Origin: Rikenellaceae bacterium
GTDB lineage: Bacteria > Bacteroidota > Bacteroidia > Bacteroidales > Rikenellaceae
NCBI GenBank assembly: GCA_020859685.1
Contig: JAJBVT010000098.1
Location: 1-64,000 of the forward strand
DNA length: 64,000 nucleotides
Direction: 5' to 3'
The position numbers and the translations under genes are program-made. A model generated the notes under the pieces. It was given only the letters and a program-made list of their open reading frames with translations. It was not told the DNA's origin and made no database searches. Below, in pieces: positions 1-8,874 of this stretch. Numbering within the stretch: the stretch's first letter is position 1; each line of letters starts with the position of its first letter.

Positions 1-184
1 ATACGGATGCAACCCCGATTCCTGGAACGATGTGGCCTACTTCCTCCGGAGGAAGGGCGACCCGGAATACCTTGCCGATGACGCGGTAAAATGCGGACGG
101 TTCAACGGCAGCGGACAGACGTTGGCATTCGTGAGCGACGTACTCTCCCGCTACGACACCTATTGCGCAACGGTAGCCAGATAA
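1..184 (+). CDS. MltF-like lytic transglycosylase, C-terminal end (partial)
   Basis: Only the last 60 codons are present, in the frame that starts at base 2 and stops at TAA 182-184. The visible tail has an asparagine-aspartate-tryptophan stretch (NPDSWNDVAYFL), then DDAVKCGRFNG and a closing VSDVLSRYDTY. From memory this spacing matches the end of MltF-type (GH23) lytic transglycosylases, where the tail reads roughly PVVKYGYCRGTE...YVxEILxRYxxY. These enzymes cleave the glycan strands of peptidoglycan in the periplasm. The catalytic glutamate and any substrate-binding domain lie outside the window. A strong hairpin follows 38 bases after the stop. The family call rests on a short tail, so it is probable, not certain. 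Confidence 0.6.
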   Translation, partial: YGCNPDSWNDVAYFLRRKGDPEYLADDAVKCGRFNGSGQTLAFVSDVLSRYDTYCATVAR

Positions 185-221
185 GAATAAAACCGGCCTC
201 GGCAACGGCTGGTTTGCCGAA

Positions 222-257
222 ATATAGCAGGCGGTCTTCCCGGACCGTCTGCTATAT
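222..257 (+). terminator. Rho-independent terminator after the transglycosylase
   Basis: A 15-base stem (222-236 with 243-257, one G-T wobble) with a 6-base loop is followed by TTAATATAAAA. It lies just after the stop at 184 and ends the plus-strand transcript. Confidence 0.75.
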
Positions 258-751
258 TTAATATAAAAAGAAATTGCCGAAAAACATGCTATGGTAAGCA
301 AACGGAACTGTAATCAATTATTCCTTTTCTCCGTTTTGGTACGGAAAAAACCGTAAATAACCGATATTCGACGCACTGATTTCCCTGTATCGGCATCTAC
401 TTTTTCGAATCTTTTAATAAAGAAGCCCCAACGGCAAAATGATTGTTTAGCGTAGGAATTGACTCGGTTCTTTCGGTTAAATTTCCGGCCTATATATGGT
501 ACCAGCTTGAAGAAAAAAGAAATAATAATTCCCGAAAAATTACCTAAGGTGTTGTTCATAGCATCAGCATAACCCAAATAAATACTAACCGAAATGCTTT
601 CATGCACTTCGGACAGCATTATCGGGGGCCACAAATAAATGCTACGAAACTAAACGGTAAATAAGCCCATCAATTAACAGATGGTAATATAGTAATAAAT
701 ACGGACCAAACAATACTTCGTTGTTAATTGTGCCAGAAATACCATGAATAT
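258..751. other. Gene-poor AT-rich gap
   Basis: This stretch is clearly more AT-rich than the genes on either side. An open frame on the minus strand (314-634, 106 codons) starts MWPPIMLSEVHES and resembles no family I know; its composition is that of the gap, and no promoter box sits before it. I regard it as doubtful. A perfect 12-base palindrome, ATGAATATTCAT, lies at 744-755 over the stop codon of the next gene. I see no RNA gene here. Confidence 0.4.
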
Positions 752-1240
752 TCATTCCTCCTCACACCCCCTGAAGGTGAAATATTTCTGCATCAGGTAG
801 CTGTAAACCGTAACTATTATATTTATAACGGCTTTGGAGGGGGTGGGATAAAAGTGGAACGTTTCGACAAACAATTTCATCAGGGCATAATTTATCAGCA
901 GCGCCCCGGAGACCGACAAACCGTAGCGGAACAGTTGCACCCGCCCCCTCAAAGGAGACTTCCGGAACGCCACATACCTGTTGAGCAGGAAACCGTTGAA
1001 GAACGTAATCGGGAAAACCACGCACAGGGCCGCGATATATGGTGAAACCACCACAAACCCGAGGTCGATTAACTGTTTTTGGAATATGAAATGGAATGCT
1101 ATAAAATATAGAACCGTGTCGAGCACGAGGTTAAGACCGCCGCTGACCCCGTACCGAAACGTCTGCAATGGTATGAATTTGCGGAACGGCTTGTAAAAAA
1201 AGTCAATTAACCGGGTAAGCAGGTGGAAGAACGAACTCAT
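752..1240 (-). CDS. GtrA-like membrane protein
   Basis: A 162-residue protein with four hydrophobic segments (about 38-58, 67-88, 101-120 and 133-150), the size and layout of the GtrA/DPMS family. GtrA proteins help move polyprenyl-linked sugars across the inner membrane for modification of surface polysaccharides. The FRYGVSGGLN stretch near residue 29 and the LNRYVAFRK motif after the second helix fit the family. Its start ATG overlaps the uvrB stop by four bases (ATGA), so translation is probably coupled and the gene shares the uvrB transcript. No partner glycosyltransferase is visible, so the substrate is unknown. The pairing with uvrB gives no functional hint. Confidence 0.8.
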   Translation of the reverse strand: MSSFFHLLTRLIDFFYKPFRKFIPLQTFRYGVSGGLNLVLDTVLYFIAFHFIFQKQLIDLGFVVVSPYIAALCVVFPITFFNGFLLNRYVAFRKSPLRGRVQLFRYGLSVSGALLINYALMKLFVETFHFYPTPSKAVINIIVTVYSYLMQKYFTFRGCEEE

Positions 1241-3255
1241 TTCTTTCTCATTTCGTCCAACCTCTCCTGCAGGGCATACATCAGATCGCGGTATTTCGCG
1301 GCTTCCATAAAATCGAGTTCCCTCGCCGCCTTCTCCATCATTTCACGGGCTTTGGCTATGCCGGTCTCCACAGAATGTATATCGTTGTAACCCGCCTGTA
1401 ACTCGGCTGCGAGCGAAACAGGTGCACCGGTCGGATAGAGAACGTTTGCGGAATCGGCTCTCTCGGCCCCGAGTACGGAACGGGTGCTTTTATGAGCGGC
1501 CCGGGGAATCATGTTGTGATTCATGTTATAGGCTATCTGCTTCTCCCGGCGGCGGTTACTCTCCATAATGGCCATCGCCATCGAGTCAGTCCGCTTCTCC
1601 GCATACATTATTACGTTACCGTTGGCATGCCGGGCAGCCCGGCCGGAGGTCTGTGTAAGCGAGCGTTCGCTGCGCAGGAATCCCTCTTTATCCGCATCCA
1701 TGATAGCGACGAGCGATACCTCCGGGAGGTCGAGGCCTTCACGCAGAAGGTTCACCCCTATCAGTACGTCGAACAGGCCCGAGCGCAGGTCGTCGAGAAT
1801 CTGCACCCTTTCGAGGGTCTCGATATCGGAATGTATATAGCGGTTGCGGATACCGATCCGGTCGAAATATTTCGAGAGTTCCTCCGCCATCCGTTTGGTA
1901 AGGGTCGTGACGAGTACCTTCTCCTCGACTTTGACCCGCCGGTTAATCTCCTCCATAAGGTCGTCTATCTGGTTGTCGGTAATACGGACCTGAAGGGGCG
2001 GGTCGATGAGGCCGGTCGGGCGGATAAGCTGTTCCACCACGGCGCCTTCCGAGCGTATGAGTTCGTAATCGGCGGGTGTGGCGCTTACGTATATAGTATC
2101 GCCCATCAGTGCCTCGAATTCGTCGAATTTTAGCGGCCGGTTATCGATTGCCGCCGGGAGCCTGTAACCGTATTCCACGAGGTTCTCCTTTCGCGAGCGG
2201 TCGCCGCCGTACATGGCCCTTATCTGCGGAATGGTAACGTGACTCTCGTCGATAACGAGCAGGTAATCGTCCGGGAAGTAATCGAGCAGGCCGAACGGCC
2301 GGGTGCCCGGCGGGCGGCCGTCGAAATAGCGCGAGTAGTTCTCTATCCCCGAGCAATACCCCAGTTCCTTTATCATTTCGAGGTCGAATTCGACCCTCTG
2401 CTTTATCCGGCGGGCTTCGGCCGTTCGGCCTGATTTCTCGAAGAAGTCGATTTGTTTACCGAGGTCGTTCTGTATCTGCGCAATCGCTGTATTTATCCTC
2501 TCCTTGGTCGTAACGAACATATTGGCCGGATAGACGATTGCCCGCTCCACGACTCCCGTGCGGTTACCGTTTACGGGATCGATAGTATAGATAGCCTCGA
2601 TTTCATCGTCGTAGAACATTACCCGGTAGCACATATCCCCGTAGGCCAGACGGATATCGAGGGTCTCGCCGTTTAACCGGAACGTACCCCTTTCCAAATC
2701 GTTCTCGGTACGGGTATACAAACCCTCCACCAATTGATACAGGACTTTTTTACGGCCTATCACCTGCCCCTGCTCGAGCTTGACCGAGGTAGCATGGAAA
2801 TCCTGCGGATTCCCTATGCCGTAAAGGCAGGAGACGCTGGAAACTACGATTATATCCCGGCGGCCAGAGAGCAGGGAAGAGGTCGTTTTAAGCCGCATCT
2901 GCTCGATCTCTTCGTTTATCGACAGGTCCTTTTCAATATAGGTGTCGCTGGATGGAATGTAAGCCTCGGGCTGGTAATAGTCGTAATAGGAGACGAAGTA
3001 CTCCACCGCGTTTTCAGGAAAGAAGCCTTTGAACTCGCCGTATAACTGTGCCGCAAGGGTTTTATTGTGGCTGAGCACGAGCGTGGGACGCCGGAGATCC
3101 TCGATTACGTTTGCGACGGTGAATGTCTTACCCGAACCCGTAACACCCAGCAGAGTATTGTGCCCGCTGTGACCCCTTATCGAGGAGACGAGTTCCGCAA
3201 TGGCTTCGGGCTGGTCGCCCGTCGGTCTGTAATCTGAAACCAGCTTAAAATCCAT
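1237..3255 (-). CDS. uvrB: Excinuclease ABC subunit B
   Basis: UvrB is the damage-verifying helicase-like subunit of nucleotide excision repair. It is loaded by UvrA and recruits UvrC for incision. The 672 residues have the normal family length. Visible features are Walker A GVTGSGKT (lysine 43), the beta-hairpin YYDYYQPEAYIP near residue 92 that is inserted between DNA strands, the VIDESH Walker B motif near residue 336, the helicase motif QTSGRAARH in the second RecA domain, and a C-terminal UVR motif (about 630-668) that binds UvrC. The start ATG lies only four bases after a TAACTTTG promoter box, so the message may have almost no leader. gtrA follows in the same transcript. Confidence 0.98.
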   Translation of the reverse strand: MDFKLVSDYRPTGDQPEAIAELVSSIRGHSGHNTLLGVTGSGKTFTVANVIEDLRRPTLVLSHNKTLAAQLYGEFKGFFPENAVEYFVSYYDYYQPEAYIPSSDTYIEKDLSINEEIEQMRLKTTSSLLSGRRDIIVVSSVSCLYGIGNPQDFHATSVKLEQGQVIGRKKVLYQLVEGLYTRTENDLERGTFRLNGETLDIRLAYGDMCYRVMFYDDEIEAIYTIDPVNGNRTGVVERAIVYPANMFVTTKERINTAIAQIQNDLGKQIDFFEKSGRTAEARRIKQRVEFDLEMIKELGYCSGIENYSRYFDGRPPGTRPFGLLDYFPDDYLLVIDESHVTIPQIRAMYGGDRSRKENLVEYGYRLPAAIDNRPLKFDEFEALMGDTIYVSATPADYELIRSEGAVVEQLIRPTGLIDPPLQVRITDNQIDDLMEEINRRVKVEEKVLVTTLTKRMAEELSKYFDRIGIRNRYIHSDIETLERVQILDDLRSGLFDVLIGVNLLREGLDLPEVSLVAIMDADKEGFLRSERSLTQTSGRAARHANGNVIMYAEKRTDSMAMAIMESNRRREKQIAYNMNHNMIPRAAHKSTRSVLGAERADSANVLYPTGAPVSLAAELQAGYNDIHSVETGIAKAREMMEKAARELDFMEAAKYRDLMYALQERLDEMRKK

Positions 3256-3259
3256 TCTG

Positions 3260-3267
3260 CAAAGTTA
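3260..3267 (-). promoter_or_regulatory. uvrB promoter -7 box
   Basis: On the minus strand this reads TAACTTTG, a full match to the Bacteroidota TAnnTTTG box. Only CAGA lies between it and the ATG, so transcription should start at or very near the start codon. I find no clear TTTG element 19 bases upstream. Confidence 0.55.
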
Positions 3268-3554
3268 TAAATTGCTTCGGGAAAAAGAGTGGGCGGCCGG
3301 ATACAAATTCCCAGGATAAGGTATCCGGCCTTGAAACTGTAAGAACACCGGCGCCACCCGGACTGATAATCACTACAACCGGGCTTACCTCCAACGAATT
3401 GAATATTTTATCGGACCTGATTATCTATTATTGCCGGGTTATATCCGGCATTATAATTGGGGTAATAGCCGGGGATATAATATTGAGAATCAATAACGGC
3501 AAAAAAGAAGCCAGAAAAGATAAAGGATTTTCATGTTTATTGTATTTTTTATTA

Positions 3555-3562
3555 TAATTTTG
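3555..3562 (+). promoter_or_regulatory. Promoter -7 box ahead of the nested hairpin
   Basis: TAATTTTG fits TAnnTTTG exactly and lies in an AT-rich tract. Start of transcription is expected about five bases downstream, which is where the outer arm of the hairpin begins (3566). The upstream -33 element is not clear. Confidence 0.45.
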
Positions 3563-3565
3563 CCT

Positions 3566-3651
3566 TTGCGAAAAATCCTATCATGACGCCGTTCGGAGGA
3601 AATAAATATCCTCCGGTATAGCTGGTTGCGGCGTCTGGGGATTTTTCGCAA
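3566..3651 (+). ncRNA. Putative structured small RNA (nested hairpin)
   Basis: Three nested perfect stems are visible. The outer stem is 13 bp (3566-3578 TTGCGAAAAATCC with 3639-3651). The middle stem is 7 bp (3585-3591 GACGCCG with 3629-3635). The inner stem is 7 bp (3594-3600 CGGAGGA with 3609-3615) closing an 8-base loop. Interior loops are uneven (6/3 and 2/13 bases), which is more like a folded RNA than a simple terminator. A TAATTTTG box stands just before the 5' arm and a T-rich stretch (ATTTTCT) follows the 3' arm. I do not recognise the class. It does not fit 6S RNA (too short), SRP RNA (no conserved loop) or tmRNA. It could also be a mobile palindromic element. Confidence 0.4.
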
Positions 3652-3892
3652 TTTTCTCTACTGCCTCACCGGCTTACCGGAGGTTACTTTCATCGACACG
3701 ACAATTTCCCGTAACCTTCATTGCCCTCCTCCCTCTCAGACCCCAAAATTAACCACTTAGGCCTAAATTCCGGCATCCGGTGACCTACTAAATATTTTTA
3801 TTGCAATATTAGCCACTGGCTTAACCCCGGCGTATCGTCTAATGGAACAATTTTATGGCACTCCGGAGGATAGGGCTTAGTCAACTTCTTGC

Positions 3893-3900
3893 TATCTTTA
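3893..3900 (+). promoter_or_regulatory. dnaG promoter -7 box
   Basis: TATCTTTA is a near match to TAnnTTTG, nine bases before the dnaG ATG. The nine-base leader ends in CCTGTT, as it also does at smpB (8875-8883). Confidence 0.5.
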
Positions 3901-3909
3901 CATCCTGTT

Positions 3910-5919
3910 ATGATCGACCGTTTGACAGTAGACCGGATTTATTCGGCCGCCGACATTGTGGAGGTGGTCAGCGACTTCATATCGCTGCGAAAGAAGGGGT
4001 TAAATTATCAGGCCTGCTGCCCTTTCCATAACGAGAAAACTCCTTCGTTCGTGGTCTCGCCCACCAAAGGACTATTCAAGTGTTTCGGATGCGGCAAAGC
4101 CGGCAACGCGGTCACGTTCGTCATGGAGCACGAGGGGATGAGTTACCCCGAAGCGCTGAAATACGTCGCCAGAAAATACGGCATCGAAGTACAGGAACGG
4201 GAACTCAGCCCCGAAGAGGAGAAGCGCAACGACGACCGGGAAAGTATGATGGTCGCCACTTCGTTCGCAGCCGATTGGTTCCGCAAAACCCTATGGGAGA
4301 GCGATGAAGGACGGAGCGTAGGATTGGGATACTTCCGCCAAAGGGGACTGTCGGACGAGACAATTACAAAATTCGGCCTCGGTTACTGCCCGTCCCGGGG
4401 CGATAAGTTCGCCACCGCTGCCAAAGCGGCCGGTTATAAGGAATCGTTCCTGTTATCGACCGGGTTGTGCGGTCAAAGGGAAAACGGGACGCTTTACGAC
4501 CGGTTCAACGACCGGGTTATCTTCCCGGTCCACTCGGTGAGCGGGCGAGTGATAGCGTTCGGGGGCAGGACGCTCCGAACCGACAAGAAAGTAGCCAAGT
4601 ATGTAAACTCGCCCGAAAGCGAGATATACCATAAAAGTAATGTTCTTTACGGCCTCTTTTTCGCCAAGAAAGCCATCACGCAGGACGATTGCTGTATTCT
4701 GGTAGAGGGGTACACCGACGTTATATCCATGCATCAGGCCGGGGTGGAGAATGTGGTGGCCTCGTCCGGTACTGCCCTGACGGTGGAACAGATACGGTTG
4801 ATATCGCGGTTTACCCGGAACATAACGGTAATCTTCGACGGCGACAGTGCCGGTATCAAGGCCTCGATGCGGGGTATCGACCTTATCCTGAATGAAGGCA
4901 TGAACGTGCGTATCGTCCCCCTTCCGTCCGACCAGGACCCGGACTCTTTTGCCCGCAGCCATTCCGCCACGGAGCTAAAAGATTATATCCGGTCGAACGA
5001 AGAGGATTTTATAACGTTCAAAACCCGCGTGCTGCTCGAAGGGGCGGGTAACGACCCTATAAAAAAAGCGGGATTGATTAACGAAATAGTCGCCTCGGTC
5101 GCGGTTATTCCCGACCCTATTATGAGGTCGCTCTATATCAAACAGACCGCCGTAAGTATGGACGTACCTCACGATGTCCTCGCATCGGAGGTAGCCCGTA
5201 AACGGATGTCGCACGACACCGACCGGCAGACCCGCGAGTTCATCCGCCGTCACGAGCAGGTAAGCCGCATCGAGGAGAGGTTAAACTCACTACCCGATAC
5301 CCCGTCGCATCAAACCGGAACCGCCGGAAGCGGAATTGAGGAACTGGAAAAGGAACTGGTCAAATATTTACTGAAATACGGCGGCAAATTCTTCGATTAC
5401 AAGGAGGGTCGTAACGTGGTAAAGTTCAACGTGGCCGAAACGATAATAAACGATATTGAAGCGAACGGACTGGTTTTCCGCGACACCCGTTACCGGAAGC
5501 TGTATGAAACGTATCTCGACCTTTATAACCGGGCGAGGCTCGAAGCCGAGGAGAACGACCGCGACGACGATGAAGTTCCGTCCATCGGGATGCATAATTT
5601 CATAAACCATCCCGACCCGGCGGTCTGCAACGCCGCAGTGGATATTCTAACCGATAGCGACAATTATATCGTCAGCAAGCTGTGGAAAAAATTCGACGTG
5701 ATAGTGGAGAGTGAAGAGGACAAGTTGTCGGAATCGGTACCGCGGACCGTTATCCTCTATAAATCCAAAGCTATCGAGAACATTATTGCCGAGCTTCGCG
5801 GCAAACTCTCCGACGAGTCGCTGTCCGACCAGGAACTTTCGGAACTCACCTTTCGGATAACCACGCTCAACAAAGAAAGAATGGCGATTGCCCGGAAACT
5901 GTCAAGGTTGATTCTATAA
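3910..5919 (+). CDS. dnaG: DNA primase
   Basis: DnaG makes the RNA primers for lagging-strand and origin DNA synthesis. The 669 residues show the N-terminal CHC2 zinc finger (Cys37, His40, Cys58, Cys61), the primase core, and a TOPRIM fold with the catalytic VEGYTD (Glu266) and FDGDSAG (Asp310, Asp312) motifs. The C-terminal part from about residue 440 is the less conserved helicase-binding region. I chose ATG 3910: an in-frame TTG at 3889 would start inside the promoter box TATCTTTA, and the protein from 3910 begins MIDRLTVDRI as is usual for DnaG. It is followed 73 bases later by the patatin gene, with only a weak hairpin (5924-5953) between. Confidence 0.97.
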   Translation: MIDRLTVDRIYSAADIVEVVSDFISLRKKGLNYQACCPFHNEKTPSFVVSPTKGLFKCFGCGKAGNAVTFVMEHEGMSYPEALKYVARKYGIEVQERELSPEEEKRNDDRESMMVATSFAADWFRKTLWESDEGRSVGLGYFRQRGLSDETITKFGLGYCPSRGDKFATAAKAAGYKESFLLSTGLCGQRENGTLYDRFNDRVIFPVHSVSGRVIAFGGRTLRTDKKVAKYVNSPESEIYHKSNVLYGLFFAKKAITQDDCCILVEGYTDVISMHQAGVENVVASSGTALTVEQIRLISRFTRNITVIFDGDSAGIKASMRGIDLILNEGMNVRIVPLPSDQDPDSFARSHSATELKDYIRSNEEDFITFKTRVLLEGAGNDPIKKAGLINEIVASVAVIPDPIMRSLYIKQTAVSMDVPHDVLASEVARKRMSHDTDRQTREFIRRHEQVSRIEERLNSLPDTPSHQTGTAGSGIEELEKELVKYLLKYGGKFFDYKEGRNVVKFNVAETIINDIEANGLVFRDTRYRKLYETYLDLYNRARLEAEENDRDDDEVPSIGMHNFINHPDPAVCNAAVDILTDSDNYIVSKLWKKFDVIVESEEDKLSESVPRTVILYKSKAIENIIAELRGKLSDESLSDQELSELTFRITTLNKERMAIARKLSRLIL

Positions 5920-5992
5920 AATTCGACGGGGTGGATAAAGGGTCGCCCCGTTGACAATACCTTTATAAAGCCCCGATATAACAAATATTATT

Positions 5993-8185
5993 ATGAAAAA
6001 AATTATCCGTATCTCCGCCCTATTGATTGCCTGCCTGATTACGTTCAACGGAGCTTCGGCCCAGCGGAAGAAAGTAGGCGTGGTCCTGAGCGGTGGCGGG
6101 GCGAAGGGGGTAGCCCATATATCCGCGCTCAAAGTTATCGAGGAGGCGGGAATACCGATAGACTATATCGCCGGAACGAGTATGGGCGCAATCATCGGGG
6201 GGCTGTATGCGGTCGGATACGACGTTCATACACTCGACTCGATGGTACGCACCCAGAACTGGACCGAACTGCTCAGCAACCGGGTGTCCCGGCGCAACCT
6301 GTCGTTTTCTGCAAAGGAACTGTCCGAAAAGTATATAATTACTATCCCGCTTACGAATCAGAAAAGGTTCCAACTCCCTTCCGGGCTGGTGGGCGGGAAC
6401 AACGTCTACAACCTGCTGACCGAGTTAACCATCGATTACCACGACTCGATATCTTTCAATACCCTTCCCATTCCCTTCTACTGCGTGGCTTTCGATATGG
6501 TTTCGGGTAACACCGTGACCCTCGACCGCGGGTACCTCGCCCGTTCCATCCGGGCGAGCATGTCCATACCGGGCGCTTTCGAACCGGTCCGTTTAGATGA
6601 AATGGTATTGATAGACGGCGGGATTACCAACAATTACCCGGCGGATGTGGTCAGGGCTATGGGTGCCGAAATCATAATCGGGGTGGACGTTACGGCCGGG
6701 GGCCGGACAGCGGAGGAGATTGTTACCCTCGGCGATATGTTCAACCAGCTTACCTATTTTACCGGGGTGGATGCGTATGAACAAAACGTACCGCTTGTGG
6801 ACGTCAATATAAAACCCGACATAAAAGGTTATGGTGCCGGTAGTTTCAATGCCAAGGCCATCGACTCCCTGCTTGTACGCGGCGAAAGGGCGGCTTACGA
6901 GAAGTTCGGGGAATTGATGGCCCTGCGTCCGGTAATCGGTTTGGAGCCGGGTTATACACCTCCTGAACGGGAGCCGATCGAACTCGACCGGGAGTTACCG
7001 CTAAATGTCATAAAATTCGAAGGTCTCCAGTACCAGAAGGAGAAGGCCCTGCGGCGGCTGGCCGGGCTGAAAGACAGCACTTTGGTAAAGCCGAGCGAAA
7101 TACAGTCGGCCGTCGAAAAACTTCAGGGTACCGGTACGCTGACCGAAGTGAATTACCGGCTCGACGGCAATGCCCCGTACGACCTTATCTTTATGGTTAA
7201 GGAGAGCACCCGCAACTCTATAAGCCTCGGGTTCAGATTCGATACCGAGGAGATGGCGGCCCTTCTGCTTAATGTCAAGCTGGCGGCAAACCAGATGTCG
7301 AACTCCCACTTCGATTTCACCGCCCGCCTGAGCGAGAACCCATATATAAAGGGTTCCTATATCCTGGGCAACGAGACCGAGCGGAAGATGACCCTGTCGT
7401 ACATGTTCAAATATAACAGTCTTAACCTTTACCGCAACGGAGACAAACTGAGTAACCTCGATTTCGACCAGCACATCTTCGACCTCAACTTTTCCAATAT
7501 ACAGTTGAGCAACTTCAAAATAGGCGCCGGGGCACGCTATGAATATTTCAATCTTCGAAATGCGCTCAGCGTACCCGATTTCGAATTGCATGCCCGTTCC
7601 GAGGGAATATTCCATTATTACGCTTCCGCCCAGTTCGAGACCCTCGACCGGCGCTACAATCCCAACCGCGGTATAAGTTTCACGGCGGACTATACCATTT
7701 TCACCTCCAACCTCGTCAATTACCACGGCGACCCACTGTTCAGTGCGGTGCATGTCGATTTCTTCGCCCCGTGGTCGATGAATCGCCGGGTAACATTTAT
7801 TCCGGGGGTCTTTTCCCGCGTGCTAATCGGGAATAATGTGGCTTTCCCCGCGGCCAACGTACTCGGAGGTTCGGTTGCCGGACGATACCTTGCCCAGCAA
7901 ATGCCCTTCATCGGGATACAGCGATTCGAAACTTTCGAAAACGCCGTTCTCGGCGCCCGGTTCGATATCCGGGGAAGAATCGGACCCAAATACTTTATAT
8001 CACTGAAATCCAACTATTTGAAAGAGGCGGGCAGCTTCTTCGATATCCTAAAAGGCCGCGATGTATGGGGTGTAGGTATCGCAGGGTCCGTCAATACTAT
8101 CGTCGGCCCTATTGACTTGGTTATCGACTGGTCGAACCGGACGAACAAGGTCGGGATATACGCTAATCTCGGGTACTATTTCTGA
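5993..8185 (+). CDS. Patatin-like phospholipase with outer-membrane barrel (PlpD-like)
   Basis: A 730-residue exported protein. Residues 1-23 are a signal peptide ending in NGASA. A patatin domain follows: the oxyanion loop SGGGAKG (33-39), the nucleophile motif GTSMG (Ser63) and the DGG motif (Asp208), so the Ser-Asp dyad is complete. After it, about residues 335-400 look like a POTRA-type domain, and the last roughly 300 residues have alternating aromatic and polar strands ending in a terminal tyrosine-phenylalanine, typical of Omp85/BamA-like 16-strand barrels. This order is that of type Vd autotransporters such as PlpD. The lipase would be carried to the cell surface or outer membrane. 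Substrate is likely phospholipid; this is inferred from the family. Confidence 0.85.
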   Translation: MKKIIRISALLIACLITFNGASAQRKKVGVVLSGGGAKGVAHISALKVIEEAGIPIDYIAGTSMGAIIGGLYAVGYDVHTLDSMVRTQNWTELLSNRVSRRNLSFSAKELSEKYIITIPLTNQKRFQLPSGLVGGNNVYNLLTELTIDYHDSISFNTLPIPFYCVAFDMVSGNTVTLDRGYLARSIRASMSIPGAFEPVRLDEMVLIDGGITNNYPADVVRAMGAEIIIGVDVTAGGRTAEEIVTLGDMFNQLTYFTGVDAYEQNVPLVDVNIKPDIKGYGAGSFNAKAIDSLLVRGERAAYEKFGELMALRPVIGLEPGYTPPEREPIELDRELPLNVIKFEGLQYQKEKALRRLAGLKDSTLVKPSEIQSAVEKLQGTGTLTEVNYRLDGNAPYDLIFMVKESTRNSISLGFRFDTEEMAALLLNVKLAANQMSNSHFDFTARLSENPYIKGSYILGNETERKMTLSYMFKYNSLNLYRNGDKLSNLDFDQHIFDLNFSNIQLSNFKIGAGARYEYFNLRNALSVPDFELHARSEGIFHYYASAQFETLDRRYNPNRGISFTADYTIFTSNLVNYHGDPLFSAVHVDFFAPWSMNRRVTFIPGVFSRVLIGNNVAFPAANVLGGSVAGRYLAQQMPFIGIQRFETFENAVLGARFDIRGRIGPKYFISLKSNYLKEAGSFFDILKGRDVWGVGIAGSVNTIVGPIDLVIDWSNRTNKVGIYANLGYYF

Positions 8186-8213
8186 GAAAACATCATACAA
8201 TCACTTTGAAAAT

Positions 8214-8801
8214 ATGCAAAATAAGAAAGTATTAGTGTTTCTGGCAAAGGCATTTGAAACTATGGAATTTTCTGTTTTTATAGATATTCTTGGTTGGGCG
8301 AGAGTTGACTATGGGCATCATTTATTCGTTGACACGTGTGGTTTTACTAAAATAGTTTTAAGCACTTTTGATGTGCCTGTAATAGTAGATAAAACTATTG
8401 AGGAAATAAACGTAGACGAATATGATGCCTTGGCAATACCTGGTGGATTTGGAGAATTCGGTTTTTATGAAGAAGCCTATGATGAAAGATTCTTAGAATT
8501 AATCAAGGAATTTGACGCAAAGGGTAAAATCATTGCGACAGTTTGTACCGGGGCACTGCCTTTAGGAAAAAGTGGAATCCTTGAGAATCGGAAAGCAACA
8601 ACCTACCATTTAAATAACGGCTCCAAGCAAAAAGAACTGGAGGAATTTGGAGTGAATGTCGTGAATGAACCAGTTGTAATTGATGGTAATATTATAACGT
8701 CTTATTGTCCGGAGACAGCGCCAAAAGTCGCATTTGAATTATTAAAAATGCTGACTTCGGAAGAAGAAATGACTGCAATAAAAAAGGCAATGGGATTTTA
8801 A
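8214..8801 (+). CDS. DJ-1/PfpI family protein (AT-rich, probably acquired)
   Basis: A 195-residue protein of the DJ-1/PfpI superfamily. It carries the nucleophile-elbow region IIATVCTGALPLGKSG, whose cysteine sits in the family position, and the IPGGFGEFGFYE stretch that supplies the partner acidic residue. Family members include protein and glyoxal deglycases, chaperones and amidases, so the exact activity is open. The ATG at 8214 gives a normal DJ-1 start (KKVLVFLA). Its base composition is strikingly AT-rich (many AAA, ATT, TTA codons) against the GC-rich neighbours, which points to acquisition by transfer. It sits 28 bases after the patatin stop and may share its transcript. Confidence 0.85.
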   Translation: MQNKKVLVFLAKAFETMEFSVFIDILGWARVDYGHHLFVDTCGFTKIVLSTFDVPVIVDKTIEEINVDEYDALAIPGGFGEFGFYEEAYDERFLELIKEFDAKGKIIATVCTGALPLGKSGILENRKATTYHLNNGSKQKELEEFGVNVVNEPVVIDGNIITSYCPETAPKVAFELLKMLTSEEEMTAIKKAMGF

Positions 8802-8866
8802 AAGAATATTATTTTACGCCTCGGCAGCAGCTTTCAGTATAAATTCTAACGTTACATAATTTTAGC

Positions 8867-8874
8867 TATCTTTG
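8867..8874 (+). promoter_or_regulatory. smpB promoter -7 box
   Basis: TATCTTTG matches the Bacteroidota consensus. It is nine bases from the ATG at 8884, the same spacing and the same CCTGTT ending as at dnaG. Confidence 0.6.

Larger units (their letters stand above)
3268..3892. other. Gene-free stretch between uvrB and dnaG
   Basis: No convincing protein frame is present. It holds the nested hairpin described separately (3566-3651), a small hairpin TGCCGG/CCGGCA near 3435-3453, a paired AGGTTAC/GTAACCT near 3680-3718 and a 10-base palindrome TTAGGCCTAA at 3757-3766. The rest is AT-rich leader-like sequence. Confidence 0.5.

Noticed and set aside
314-634. 106-codon frame on the minus strand
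   Set aside because: No homology I recognise, AT-rich like the gap, no promoter box; kept only as a note in the gap entry.
3566-3651. Nested hairpin as a 6S or SRP RNA
   Set aside because: 6S RNA is about twice as long with a central bubble; the conserved SRP loop sequence is absent.
3811-3817. GCCACTG, a box found in cobalamin riboswitches
   Set aside because: The other required boxes (the GGTG, CCCGC-ACTGT and AGxCxGGAxACC parts) are missing, and dnaG is not a B12 gene.
3830-3848. tRNA-like stretch GTATCGTCTAATGG
   Set aside because: It resembles the 5' part of a tRNA, but no anticodon arm, T-loop (GGTTCGAATCC type) or matching acceptor end follows.
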